A stretch of 13,087 nucleotides of DNA from NCBI GenBank assembly GCA_003506735.1, contig DNYS01000258.1, positions 455-13,541 of the forward strand, given 5' to 3'. Of the stretch, positions 1 through 6,052 are shown one piece after another. Made by a program: the position numbers and the translations under genes. The notes below the pieces were generated by a model. The model made no database searches. It saw nothing but the letters and a program-made list of their open reading frames with translations, and was not told the origin of the DNA. Source of the stretch: Nitrospinota bacterium (GTDB lineage Bacteria > UBA8248). Within the stretch, counting starts at the first letter, position 1, and each line of letters opens with the position of its first letter.

Positions 1-499
1 TCGCCAGCGCATCTCCCATCGCCATGGCCGCGATGGTACTCGCTGTCGGAACCAGGTTCATCGGGCAAGCCTCTTCTTCGACCGAAATGTCGATAACCGT
101 CGCGGCCTCGGTGGCCAAGGTCGATTCCGATTGGCCGGTGATGGCGATCACCGGAGTCCCCAGGCGGGCGAACATCGGCAGCAAACGAAGGACCTCCTCG
201 GTCTCCCCGCTATAGGAGAGGACAATAACGACATCCCCCCTCGTCACCATGCCCAGGTCCCCGTGGACACCTTCAGCCGAGTGAAGAAAAAACGACGGAG
301 CCCCGACGCTGGCAAGCGTGGCGGCGATTTTTTGGCCCACCAGCCCGCTTTTGCCAATTCCGGTCACCACGACCCGGCCTTGGCATGCCATGATCAGCTC
401 CACCGATTGGATGAAATCACGCCCCAGGCGATCCGGCAGCCGGGCCAGCGCCTCGGCCTCGATCTTCAGTGTCCGGATTCCCCGTCCGGCGAGATCCAT
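1..499 (-). CDS. kdsD: Arabinose-5-phosphate isomerase (KdsD/KpsF family), N-terminal part
   Basis: This gene runs off the left edge, so only about 166 N-terminal residues are visible. The family converts ribulose-5-phosphate to arabinose-5-phosphate in the cytoplasm, the first step towards Kdo for lipopolysaccharide. The visible part is the SIS (sugar isomerase) domain. I read VVVTGIGKSGLVGQKIAATL (about residues 43-62), then FFLHSAEGVHGDLGM, then the serine-rich sugar-phosphate loop VLSYSGETEEV (about 94-104), and NLVPTASTIAAMAMGDALA at the edge. All are family hallmarks. The usual C-terminal CBS pair would lie outside the window. The ATG at 499 has GGAG nine bases upstream; an in-frame ATG at 514 is the alternative start. 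It is divergent from yebC across about 240 bp. Family identity is secure; the exact paralogue (KdsD, KpsF or GutQ) is not decided by the visible part. Confidence 0.95.
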   Translation of the reverse strand, partial: MDLAGRGIRTLKIEAEALARLPDRLGRDFIQSVELIMACQGRVVVTGIGKSGLVGQKIAATLASVGAPSFFLHSAEGVHGDLGMVTRGDVVIVLSYSGETEEVLRLLPMFARLGTPVIAITGQSESTLATEAATVIDISVEEEACPMNLVPTASTIAAMAMGDALA

Positions 500-621
500 G
501 GATAAATGCTCCATTCCTAAAAAAACCAATAGCTTCAAAGGATTTTCGAGTGGAAAAATAGCACCGCCCCCACCCCGTGTCCATATCGACCCTGAAGCCT
601 TCCGGGACCCGCGTCAATTCC

Positions 622-650
622 TTTACTTCGCCTCCCGCCGCATGCTAGAA
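622..650 (+). promoter_or_regulatory. Possible promoter for the yebC-ruv operon
   Basis: TTTACT (622-627) and CTAGAA (645-650) are separated by 17 bases and lie about 90 bp upstream of yebC, in the only gap that can hold a promoter for the operon. Both boxes match the sigma-70 consensus only moderately. I see no other clear regulatory element in the 500-741 divergent gap. Confidence 0.3.
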
Positions 651-741
651 AAACCCATAGCGTTCCGTGATTCAGGGGCCGGTCTTTTTCCCATCCCCTC
701 GGAGTTTCCCGGCCCTTTTTGACCTTCGGAGACCAAACGCC

Positions 742-1491
742 ATGTCCGGCCATTCCAAATGGAGCACGATAAAACGGAAAAAAGGCGCTCTGGACGCCAT
801 GCGCGGAAAAATATTCACCAAGCTGATCCGCGAGATCACCGTGGCGGCAAAAATGGGCGGCGGCGATCCGGCGGGTAACCCCCGCCTCCGGATGGCCATC
901 CAAAACGCCAAGGGCGCCAACATGCCCCAGGACAACGTCACCCGCGCCATATCGAAGGGAACGGGGGATATGGAAGGTGTCGTCTATGAGGAATTCACCT
1001 ACGAGGCCTACGGGCCCGGGGGCGTCGCCATCCTCATTCCGGTTCTCACTGAAAACCGGAACCGGACGGGTTCGGAAGTCCGGCATATCCTGTCACGAAG
1101 GGGCGGCAACCTCGCCGAGCCCAATGCCGTGGCCTGGAATTTCGAGAAAAAGGCCTTTTTCCTCATCCCTGGAGAAGGGGTGGAGGAGGACGACCTGCTC
1201 GAAGTCGTCCTCGAGGCCGGGGCCGACAATTTGGAACCCGTGGACGGCAACTTCGAGGTCACCTCCGAGCCGGAAGCTTACGAGGACATCCGCGCGGCGC
1301 TGGAAAAAAGCGGGATCCCGGCCAAATCCGCCGAGATCACGATGCTGCCCAAAACAACGGTGAAGATCGAGGGAAAACCTGCCGAGCAGATGCTCCGCTT
1401 GATCGAAGCGCTCGAAGACAACGACGACGTTCAGAACGTTTATGCAAACTTCGATATTTCGGAAGAGGAGATGGCCAAGGTCACGGCCTGA
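742..1491 (+). CDS. yebC: YebC/PmpR-family protein (translation factor or transcriptional regulator)
   Basis: A 249-residue protein of normal family length. It opens with the invariant [19 protein letters not shown] and continues with [48 protein letters not shown] and the C-terminal [11 protein letters not shown], all diagnostic of YebC. Family members have been described as DNA-binding regulators (PmpR) and, more recently, as ribosome-associated factors easing stalls at proline-rich stretches; the sequence does not decide between these roles. The ATG at 742 has GGAG at 728-731, and the in-frame upstream extension to 667 is not family sequence. It is the first gene of the ruv operon, an arrangement common in bacteria, with ruvC starting 38 bp after its stop. 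Confidence 0.96.
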   Translation: MSGHSKWSTIKRKKGALDAMRGKIFTKLIREITVAAKMGGGDPAGNPRLRMAIQNAKGANMPQDNVTRAISKGTGDMEGVVYEEFTYEAYGPGGVAILIPVLTENRNRTGSEVRHILSRRGGNLAEPNAVAWNFEKKAFFLIPGEGVEEDDLLEVVLEAGADNLEPVDGNFEVTSEPEAYEDIRAALEKSGIPAKSAEITMLPKTTVKIEGKPAEQMLRLIEALEDNDDVQNVYANFDISEEEMAKVTA

Positions 1492-1529
1492 GCCCCTCCC
1501 CTTCCGCCCACCGCCCGGGCGAGGTCCGC

Positions 1530-2063
1530 TTGCCTGAAACGCATTTTTCATTTCGAATCATGGGAGTCGATCCGGGTCTGGGCGTAACGGGTTACGCCTT
1601 GCTCGGCCTTGTGGACCCATTCACGGAGCCCAGCCTCGTGGACGGCGGTGTCCTGAGGAGCAGCGAGCGCGCCCCGCTTGAGGAGCGTCTCCACGAGCTT
1701 CACCGCGACCTCTCCCAGGTCATTTCCGACCTGCGCCCCTGCGTCATGGCCGTCGAGGATCTGTATGCCCACTACAGCCACCCCCGAACCTCCATCATCA
1801 TGGGCCACGCGCGGGGGGTGATATTCCTGGCCGCCGCTCAGGCCGGAATCCCCGTTCACAGTTACGCGGCGACCGAAATCAAGAAATCCCTCGTCGGCGT
1901 GGGCCGGGCCTCCAAGGCCCAGGTGCAGCGGATGGTGCAGCATCGCCTTGCCCTCCCGGAGCTTCCCGAGCCGAACGATTTCGCCGACGCCATCGCCGCG
2001 GCCTACTGCTACATCGATCGAACCCTGCGGCGGCGGGATTCGGCCCAGGCGGTGGCGCAATGA
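1530..2063 (+). CDS. ruvC: Holliday junction endonuclease RuvC
   Basis: A 177-residue RNase H-fold nuclease that cuts Holliday junctions after RuvAB branch migration. The acidic active site is complete: D14 in MGVDPGLGVTGYA, E76 in MAVEDLYA, and D150 and D153 in PNDFADAIAAAYC. The family segments HYSHPRTSIIMGHARGV and AATEIKKSLVGVGRASKAQV are also present. I chose the TTG start at 1530 because GAGG (1521-1524) sits five bases before it, while the next candidate, ATG 1560, has no ribosome binding site. Its stop overlaps the ruvA start in an ATGA, so the two are probably translationally coupled. Confidence 0.96.
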   Translation: MPETHFSFRIMGVDPGLGVTGYALLGLVDPFTEPSLVDGGVLRSSERAPLEERLHELHRDLSQVISDLRPCVMAVEDLYAHYSHPRTSIIMGHARGVIFLAAAQAGIPVHSYAATEIKKSLVGVGRASKAQVQRMVQHRLALPELPEPNDFADAIAAAYCYIDRTLRRRDSAQAVAQ

Positions 2064-2698
2064 TCCGGCGCCTCTCGGGCGAGATCGTCGAGATTTTCGA
2101 CGAGAGCATCGCCGTGCGAACCGGCGCGGGCCTTTGCTACGAGGCCTTGGTGGGGACCTACGCCCTGCCCGAGCTCCAGGCCCTCATGGACGCGCGCGAG
2201 CCGGTCGAGCTTCACACCCATCACTACCTCGAGGGGAACGCCGCCTCGGGCCAATCCCTGATTCCGCGCCTGGTGGGCTTCCTCACCCCCGCCGAACGGG
2301 ATTTTTTCCTCCGCTTCATCAAGGTGCCGGGCATCAGCACCCGCAGCGGCATCCGGGCGATGGGCCTCCCGCCCGAGCGCATCGCGGCGGCGGTCGTCGC
2401 CCGCGACATGGGCACGCTGACGAGGCTCCAGGGAATCGGGAAGAAAAAAGCCGAGCAGATCATCTCCCACCTCGCCGACGAACTGGCCGAGACGGGCCTC
2501 CTGGCCGGAGCCCAGGAAGACGCCCGCCCCCAGGCGGTGCCGGCGTCCCAGGCATCCGAGGTCATGGCCATTCTCGTCGGCCAGCTCGGCCTGCGCACCC
2601 CCGATGCCGAGGAGTTGATCGAACGGGCGCTCTCGGCCAAGGGCGCCGACGCCCAAGTGCCCGTCATCCTCGAAGAAGTTTTTCGCATCAGGCGGTAG
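2060..2698 (+). CDS. ruvA: Holliday junction branch migration protein RuvA (divergent)
   Basis: A 212-residue protein in the ruvA position. RuvA tetramers bind the four-way junction and load RuvB. Domain I (OB fold) is residues 1-75 and ends in LVGFLTPAERDFFLRF. A helix-hairpin-helix follows at 88-100 and a second, well conserved one at 122-136 (LQGIGKKKAEQII). A linker (about 145-160) leads to the C-terminal RuvB-contact domain (160-212, with GLRTPDAEELIERAL). The first hairpin reads VPGISTRSGIRAMG: the usual GxG is GIS and the following P-K is T-R, a departure from enteric RuvA (NGVGPKLALAIL). The ATG overlaps the ruvC stop. Context and domain order make the call firm despite the divergence. 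Confidence 0.93.
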   Translation: MIRRLSGEIVEIFDESIAVRTGAGLCYEALVGTYALPELQALMDAREPVELHTHHYLEGNAASGQSLIPRLVGFLTPAERDFFLRFIKVPGISTRSGIRAMGLPPERIAAAVVARDMGTLTRLQGIGKKKAEQIISHLADELAETGLLAGAQEDARPQAVPASQASEVMAILVGQLGLRTPDAEELIERALSAKGADAQVPVILEEVFRIRR

Positions 2699-2707
2699 GA
2701 GAAAGCC

Positions 2708-3784
2708 GTGGTGATTGAAAGGCGCGTGACGGGCACTGAGGTCAGCCCGGCCGAGGAGCAGGTCTTCTCCTCCCTCCGGCCCTCCCGTCTCGCCGAATAC
2801 GTCGGCCAGCAGGACCTTGTCGCCAAACTGCGGATCACCCTCGAAGCCGCGAGCGCGCGGGGCGAGGCGGTGGGCCATATCCTCTTTCACGGCCCGCCCG
2901 GGCTGGGCAAGACCACCCTCTCCCACATCATCGCCCAGGAGAGAGGCTCGCGCCTGGTCAAAACATCGGGGCCATCGCTCACTCGGCCCTTCGACCTGGT
3001 GGGCATCCTCACCGACCTTCAGGCGGGCGATGTCCTCTTCATCGACGAGATTCACCGCATGCCGCGCCCGGTGGAGGAGTATCTCTACCCCGCGATGGAG
3101 GATTTCGAGGTCGATTTCATCTCGCAGCAGGGCCCCATGGCCCGCTCGATCAAGATCAACCTCAAACGGTTTTCGGTGGTCGGGGCCACCACCCGGCCTG
3201 GCGCCCTCTCGGCCCCCCTGCGGGACCGCTTCGAGCGGGTCTACCATGTCGATTTCTACTCCGAGGATGAGCTGAAGATCATCCTGGAGCGGAGCGCCTC
3301 GCGCCTGGACCTGTCCATCGAACCGGCCGCCGCTGCCGAACTCGCTCGCCGCAGCCGGGGCACCCCCCGGACGGCGAACCGGCTCCTGCTCTGGGTGCGC
3401 GACTTCAGCCAGGCCCGGCGGGACGGCACCATCTCCCACGAGACCACCCGCGAGGCGCTGGCCATGGAGGCCGTGGACGAGGCGGGCCTGGACGCGCTCG
3501 ACCGCCACTACCTCCGCACCATCATCGAACAATACGGCGGCGGCCCGGTGGGCGTGGAAGCCGTCGCCGCCACCATGAACGAGGAGAGCGACACTCTTGT
3601 GGACGTGATCGAGCCCTACCTGCTGCGCACGGGCTTCGTCCAGAGAACTCGGGGCGGCCGGCGGGCGGCGCCGGCGGCCTACGCCCACCTCAGCCTCCAA
3701 ATCCCCGAGGGGCTTCAGGGCGATCTCTGGTCCGCCGCCGGCGAATCCACGGAGACCGGCTCCCCTGCCGGAGAGAGCGGGTAG
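2708..3784 (+). CDS. ruvB: Holliday junction branch migration ATPase RuvB
   Basis: A 358-residue AAA+ motor, the normal length, which forms hexamers on either side of RuvA. Walker A is GPPGLGKT (63-69 region), Walker B VLFIDEIHRMPRPVEEYLYPAMEDF (109 onward), sensor 1 GATTRPG (159-165), the arginine finger LRDRF (171-175) and sensor 2 RGTPRTANRLL (217-227). The C-terminal winged helix includes YGGGPVGVEAVAATMNEESDT and EPYLLRTGFVQRT. The usual sensor-1 RAG reads RPG here. Translation starts at GTG 2708, six bases after AGGAG (2697-2701), which overlaps the ruvA stop; GTG 2711 is the only close alternative. The last 20 residues (serine, glycine and glutamate rich) look like a disordered tail. 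Confidence 0.97.
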   Translation: MVIERRVTGTEVSPAEEQVFSSLRPSRLAEYVGQQDLVAKLRITLEAASARGEAVGHILFHGPPGLGKTTLSHIIAQERGSRLVKTSGPSLTRPFDLVGILTDLQAGDVLFIDEIHRMPRPVEEYLYPAMEDFEVDFISQQGPMARSIKINLKRFSVVGATTRPGALSAPLRDRFERVYHVDFYSEDELKIILERSASRLDLSIEPAAAAELARRSRGTPRTANRLLLWVRDFSQARRDGTISHETTREALAMEAVDEAGLDALDRHYLRTIIEQYGGGPVGVEAVAATMNEESDTLVDVIEPYLLRTGFVQRTRGGRRAAPAAYAHLSLQIPEGLQGDLWSAAGESTETGSPAGESG

Positions 3785-3794
3785 GGTCCCATCG

Positions 3795-4028
3795 ATGACG
3801 CCAGGCGATCCTTTCGGCGGCTTCGGCAAAACCCTCCTCATCATCGGGCTCGTCATCGCGGCCATCGGCGCGCTCATGATGATCGGGCCGAAAATTCCCT
3901 GGCTGGGCCACCTTCCGGGCGACATTCACCTTCGCGGGAAGAACTGGCGCTTCTCCTTCCCCATCGTCACCTCGATCGTTCTCAGCATCATCCTGACGAT
4001 TATTCTGAATCTGTTTTCAAGGAAATAA
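3795..4028 (+). CDS. DUF2905 small membrane protein
   Basis: A 77-residue protein with two predicted membrane helices (about 11-31 and 54-73). They are joined by a short polar loop carrying the family signature LPGDIHLRGKNWRFSFP. This matches DUF2905, a small inner-membrane family often encoded next to ruvB or queA and with no established biochemical role. It begins 10 bp after the ruvB stop, so it is almost certainly the last gene of the ruv operon. The ribosome binding site is weak (TAGGG about eight bases upstream), which suggests translation relies on coupling to ruvB. Confidence 0.85.
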   Translation: MTPGDPFGGFGKTLLIIGLVIAAIGALMMIGPKIPWLGHLPGDIHLRGKNWRFSFPIVTSIVLSIILTIILNLFSRK

Positions 4029-4044
4029 ACCGCGCCTCCCCTCG

Positions 4045-4073
4045 TTGACCCGGTCCGCGCCGGAGGCGAGAAT
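4045..4073 (+). promoter_or_regulatory. Possible SDR-gene promoter flanked by a 7-bp inverted repeat
   Basis: TTGACC (4045-4050), a 17-base spacer and GAGAAT (4068-4073) lie in the 94-bp gap between the DUF2905 gene and the SDR gene. The -35 box is strong and the -10 box moderate. CGCCTCC (4033-4039) and its exact complement GGAGGCG (4062-4068) flank the -35 box. They could be an operator or a hairpin; no T-run follows, so a classical terminator is unlikely. Confidence 0.35.
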
Positions 4074-4122
4074 CGATGGCGCGGCATCCATCCATTCAGC
4101 CATTACCAGGAGGAGACGTTCC

Positions 4123-4902
4123 ATGTCCCATCCGCTGTTCGACCTTTCGGGCCAAAAAGCCCTCGTTACCGGCGCGGGCCGGGGCATCGGGGCCACCCTC
4201 GCCCTCGGTCTCGCCCAGGCCGGCGCGGACGTGGCCATCGCCGACATCGATCTCGCCCCGGCCGATGAGGGCCGGCGGGCGATCGAGGCCCTGGAGCGGA
4301 GGTGCACCCTCATCGAGGCGGACGTGACCGATCGGGCGGGGGCCGAGAGGATGGTGGCCGAAGCCTCCGCCGCCCTGGGCGGGCTGACGATCCTCGTCAA
4401 CAACGCGGGAACCAACGTGCGCAAGACGATGGCGGAGGTCACCGAGGAAGACTGGGATCGCGTCCTCGACCTGAATCTCAAGAGCCTGTTCTTCATCACC
4501 CGCCGGGCTGGGGATGAGATGAAAAAGGCCGGGGGCGGCAAGGTGATCAACATGGCCTCGCTCATGGGCTGGTCCGTTTTCCGGAACCCCCATGGGCAGA
4601 CCTACGGGCCCTACGCCTCGAGCAAGGGCGGCGTCATCGCGCTCACCCGCTCGTTCGCCATCGAGTGGGCGAAGGAAAACATTCAGGTCAACGCCATCTG
4701 CCCCACCTTCATCGAAACCCCGCTGACCCAACCCCTGCTGGAGGACCCGGCCGTTAGCGGCGCCATCTGCGCGCGCACCCCCATGGGCCGCTTCGGGCGG
4801 ATGGAAGAGCTTATCGGCCCCTGCGTCTTTCTCGCATCCGCCGCCAGCAACCTCGTCACCGGAGAATCCCTCCTCGTGGACGGCGGCTGGCACGCGGGGT
4901 AG
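4123..4902 (+). CDS. SDR-family NAD(P)-dependent oxidoreductase
   Basis: A 259-residue classical short-chain dehydrogenase/reductase. The dinucleotide loop TGAGRGIG is at 16-23, followed by D41 at the end of the second strand, which usually favours NAD over NADP. NNAG is at 93-96. The catalytic tetrad is N118, S146, Y164 and K168 (YASSK). The C-terminal part has the family's FLASAASNLVTGESLLVDGGW. Substrate cannot be read from sequence; the closest style is the gluconate or 3-oxoacyl reductase type. The ATG at 4123 has an excellent AGGAGGAG (4108-4115) seven bases upstream, so the in-frame extension to 4045 is not the start. The last 102 coding bases plus 14 downstream bases recur at 5911-6026. 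Confidence 0.93.
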   Translation: MSHPLFDLSGQKALVTGAGRGIGATLALGLAQAGADVAIADIDLAPADEGRRAIEALERRCTLIEADVTDRAGAERMVAEASAALGGLTILVNNAGTNVRKTMAEVTEEDWDRVLDLNLKSLFFITRRAGDEMKKAGGGKVINMASLMGWSVFRNPHGQTYGPYASSKGGVIALTRSFAIEWAKENIQVNAICPTFIETPLTQPLLEDPAVSGAICARTPMGRFGRMEELIGPCVFLASAASNLVTGESLLVDGGWHAG

Positions 4903-4916
4903 GGAAATTCCGAAAA
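4801..4916 (+). repeat. Direct repeat copy A (3' end of the SDR gene)
   Basis: This 116-bp segment, from the codons MEELIGPC to 14 bp past the SDR stop, matches 5911-6026 at 112 of 116 positions by direct comparison. The two copies lie in the same orientation with starts 1110 bp apart, bracketing the NIPSNAP and higBA genes. Confidence 0.95.
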
Positions 4917-4960
4917 ACCGAACCACAACCGCCGGCTGCCGGCCCTCAGGAGGACCGTCC

Positions 4961-5272
4961 TTGATCTACTCTCTTCGGACCCATCACGTGACCCCGGGCA
5001 AGATGAACGAGTTCCACGAGCTTCGCCGGGAGGCGATCCCCTATTTCGAAAAGCACGGCATCAAAGTCGTGGGCTACTGGAAAACCGAGATCGGCCCCTC
5101 ACCCTCGGTGGTCTCCCTCACCGCCTTCGACGACTGGGCCCAGTACGAAAAAGCCCAGAGCGACCTCGTCGCCGACCCCGAGTTCAAAAAGCTCATGGGC
5201 CGATTCCAGGGCCTTAGCCAGCGCACCGACACCGTTATCCTCAGGCCCACGGACTACTCGCCCATGCAGTAG
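4961..5272 (+). CDS. NIPSNAP-family protein
   Basis: A 103-residue single-domain protein of the dimeric alpha/beta-barrel superfamily. The NIPSNAP signature is clear: IYSLRTHHVTPGKMNEF at the start, FEKHGIKVVGYWKTEIGP (about residues 29-46), the FDDWAQYEKAQ segment, and DPEFKKLM. Bacterial NIPSNAP proteins are common beside dehydrogenases and catabolic genes, but their reaction is generally unknown. The start is TTG at 4961, seven bases after a perfect AGGAGG (4948-4953); no ATG gives a full domain. It lies 58 bp after the SDR gene on the same strand and is probably co-transcribed with it. It is enclosed between the two copies of the 116-bp repeat. Confidence 0.88.
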   Translation: MIYSLRTHHVTPGKMNEFHELRREAIPYFEKHGIKVVGYWKTEIGPSPSVVSLTAFDDWAQYEKAQSDLVADPEFKKLMGRFQGLSQRTDTVILRPTDYSPMQ

Positions 5273-5276
5273 GGGG

Positions 5277-5306
5277 ATTGCATATCGCATATAATCACTA
5301 TACAAT
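5277..5306 (+). promoter_or_regulatory. higBA promoter with overlapping imperfect palindrome
   Basis: TTGCAT (5278-5283), a 17-base spacer and TACAAT (5301-5306) form a strong sigma-70-like promoter. The same DNA is an imperfect inverted repeat: ATTGCATA at 5277-5284 faces TATACAAT at 5299-5306, 7 of 8 positions paired, so both boxes lie in the likely HigA operator. A second possible -10, TATAAT, is at 5290-5295. GCATAT is also repeated directly at 5280-5285 and 5287-5292. Confidence 0.72.
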
Positions 5307-5312
5307 CCGTCC

Positions 5313-5591
5313 ATGATTGAGAGGTTCAAGCATCGCGGCTTGAGGAGGCTGTTCGAAAGAGACGATCCTGGCCGGGTTTCCGCCCAGGACGTCGACAAGA
5401 TTAAACGCATCCTCGCCGCTCTGAGCAGGGCTGGGCGGCCGGAGGACATGAACTTTCCCGGCTTCCGGCTGCACCCCCTGAAAGGAGACATGAAAGGACA
5501 TTGGGCCGTCACCGTGCGGGCCAACTGGCGCGTCACCTTCAGGATGGAGCAGGGCAACGCATACAATGTCGATTTAACCGACTACCACTAA
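5313..5591 (+). CDS. higB: HigB-type toxin (RelE superfamily mRNA interferase)
   Basis: A 92-residue protein, the same length as Proteus HigB. This family cleaves mRNA on the ribosome. The sequence carries the hallmark RLHPLKGDMKGHWAVTVRA and NWRVTF, ending in DYH. The residues needed by HigB enzymes are in place: H54, K57, R73, Y91 and terminal H92. It should therefore be an active toxin rather than a relic. There is no ribosome binding site before ATG 5313, and the predicted transcription start from the TACAAT box falls at or very near this ATG, which suggests leaderless translation. The toxin precedes the antitoxin, as is usual for higBA. Confidence 0.93.
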   Translation: MIERFKHRGLRRLFERDDPGRVSAQDVDKIKRILAALSRAGRPEDMNFPGFRLHPLKGDMKGHWAVTVRANWRVTFRMEQGNAYNVDLTDYH

Positions 5592-5603
5592 GAGGAAGAA
5601 ACG

Positions 5604-5885
5604 ATGCGCATGAAAAATCCGCCACACCCCGGCCAGCTCGTCAAACATGACTGCCTGGAGCCTCTTGGCCTGACCATCACACGGGGGGCGGAAATTCTCG
5701 GTGTCTCCCGTTTGACGCTCAGCAACCTGATTCACGCAAAAAACGGGGTGTCCCCGGAAATGGCCATCCGGCTTTCGAAAGCCTTCGGAAGCTCCCCGGA
5801 GGTGTGGCTTGGCATGCAGATGGACTACGACTTGGCCCGGGCCCAAAAAAAGGCCGGCAAGATCAAGGTGAAAAAAGCGTCCTGA
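5604..5885 (+). CDS. higA: HigA-type antitoxin (XRE helix-turn-helix)
   Basis: A 93-residue antitoxin and autorepressor of the HigA/VapI family. The helix-turn-helix is around residues 25-46 (TITRGAEILGVSRLTLSNLI), followed by the family segment NGVSPEMAIRLSKAFGSSPEVWL (48-69). The tail is rich in lysine. Like other HigA proteins it is expected to bind and neutralise HigB and repress the palindrome upstream of higB. The ATG at 5604 follows GAGGAAG by a few bases and lies 12 bp after the higB stop, so unlike the toxin it has a good ribosome binding site; this would favour antitoxin over toxin synthesis. Its stop is only 8 bp from the start of homology to the SDR fragment. Confidence 0.93.
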   Translation: MRMKNPPHPGQLVKHDCLEPLGLTITRGAEILGVSRLTLSNLIHAKNGVSPEMAIRLSKAFGSSPEVWLGMQMDYDLARAQKKAGKIKVKKAS

Positions 5886-5893
5886 CATCCAGG

Positions 5894-6012
5894 TAGGCCG
5901 CATCGGAGGGATGGAAGAGCTTATCGGCCCCTGCATCTTTCTCGCCTCCGCCGCCAGCAACCTCGTCACCGGAGAATCCCTCCTCGTGGACGGCGGCTGG
6001 CACGAGGGGTAG
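5894..6012 (+). pseudogene. 3' fragment of a second SDR gene
   Basis: This stretch encodes, in one open frame to a TAG at 6010-6012, the last 39 or so residues of an SDR protein: GRIGG, then MEELIGPCIFLASAASN, LVTGESLLVDGGW and HEG. It aligns without gaps to the C-terminus of the intact SDR gene at 4123-4902. The Rossmann core and catalytic tetrad are absent and there is no start signal, so it cannot make a working enzyme. Identity with the intact gene is 112/116 from 5911 onward but only 13/17 over 5894-5910. The fragment directly abuts higA. It is probably the remnant of a tandem paralogue that once stood before the bicupin gene. Confidence 0.9.
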
Positions 6013-6026
6013 GGAAATTCTGAAAA
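5911..6026 (+). repeat. Direct repeat copy B (SDR fragment and 14 bp downstream)
   Basis: This is the partner of 4801-4916. The four differences are one V-to-I codon, one silent base, one A-to-E codon and one base after the stop. Similarity ends after GGGAAATTCTGAAAA. Confidence 0.95.
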
Positions 6027-6052
6027 GACCCCATCCATAAAGGACCCACACC

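Noticed and set aside
131..722. Plus-strand frames at the left edge (131-505 and 318-722).
   Set aside because: They overlap the SIS-domain frame on the minus strand, which reads as a clean KdsD/KpsF sequence to the window edge.
2009..3925. A 638-codon open frame on the minus strand opposite ruvA and ruvB.
   Set aside because: It is antisense to two unmistakable genes, shows no recognisable domain, and open antisense frames are expected in GC-rich coding DNA with this codon bias.
5881..6052. A transposon or integrase trace at the SDR fragment.
   Set aside because: There is no transposase or integrase frame, no terminal inverted repeat and no short target duplication; homologous recombination between SDR copies explains the repeat better.
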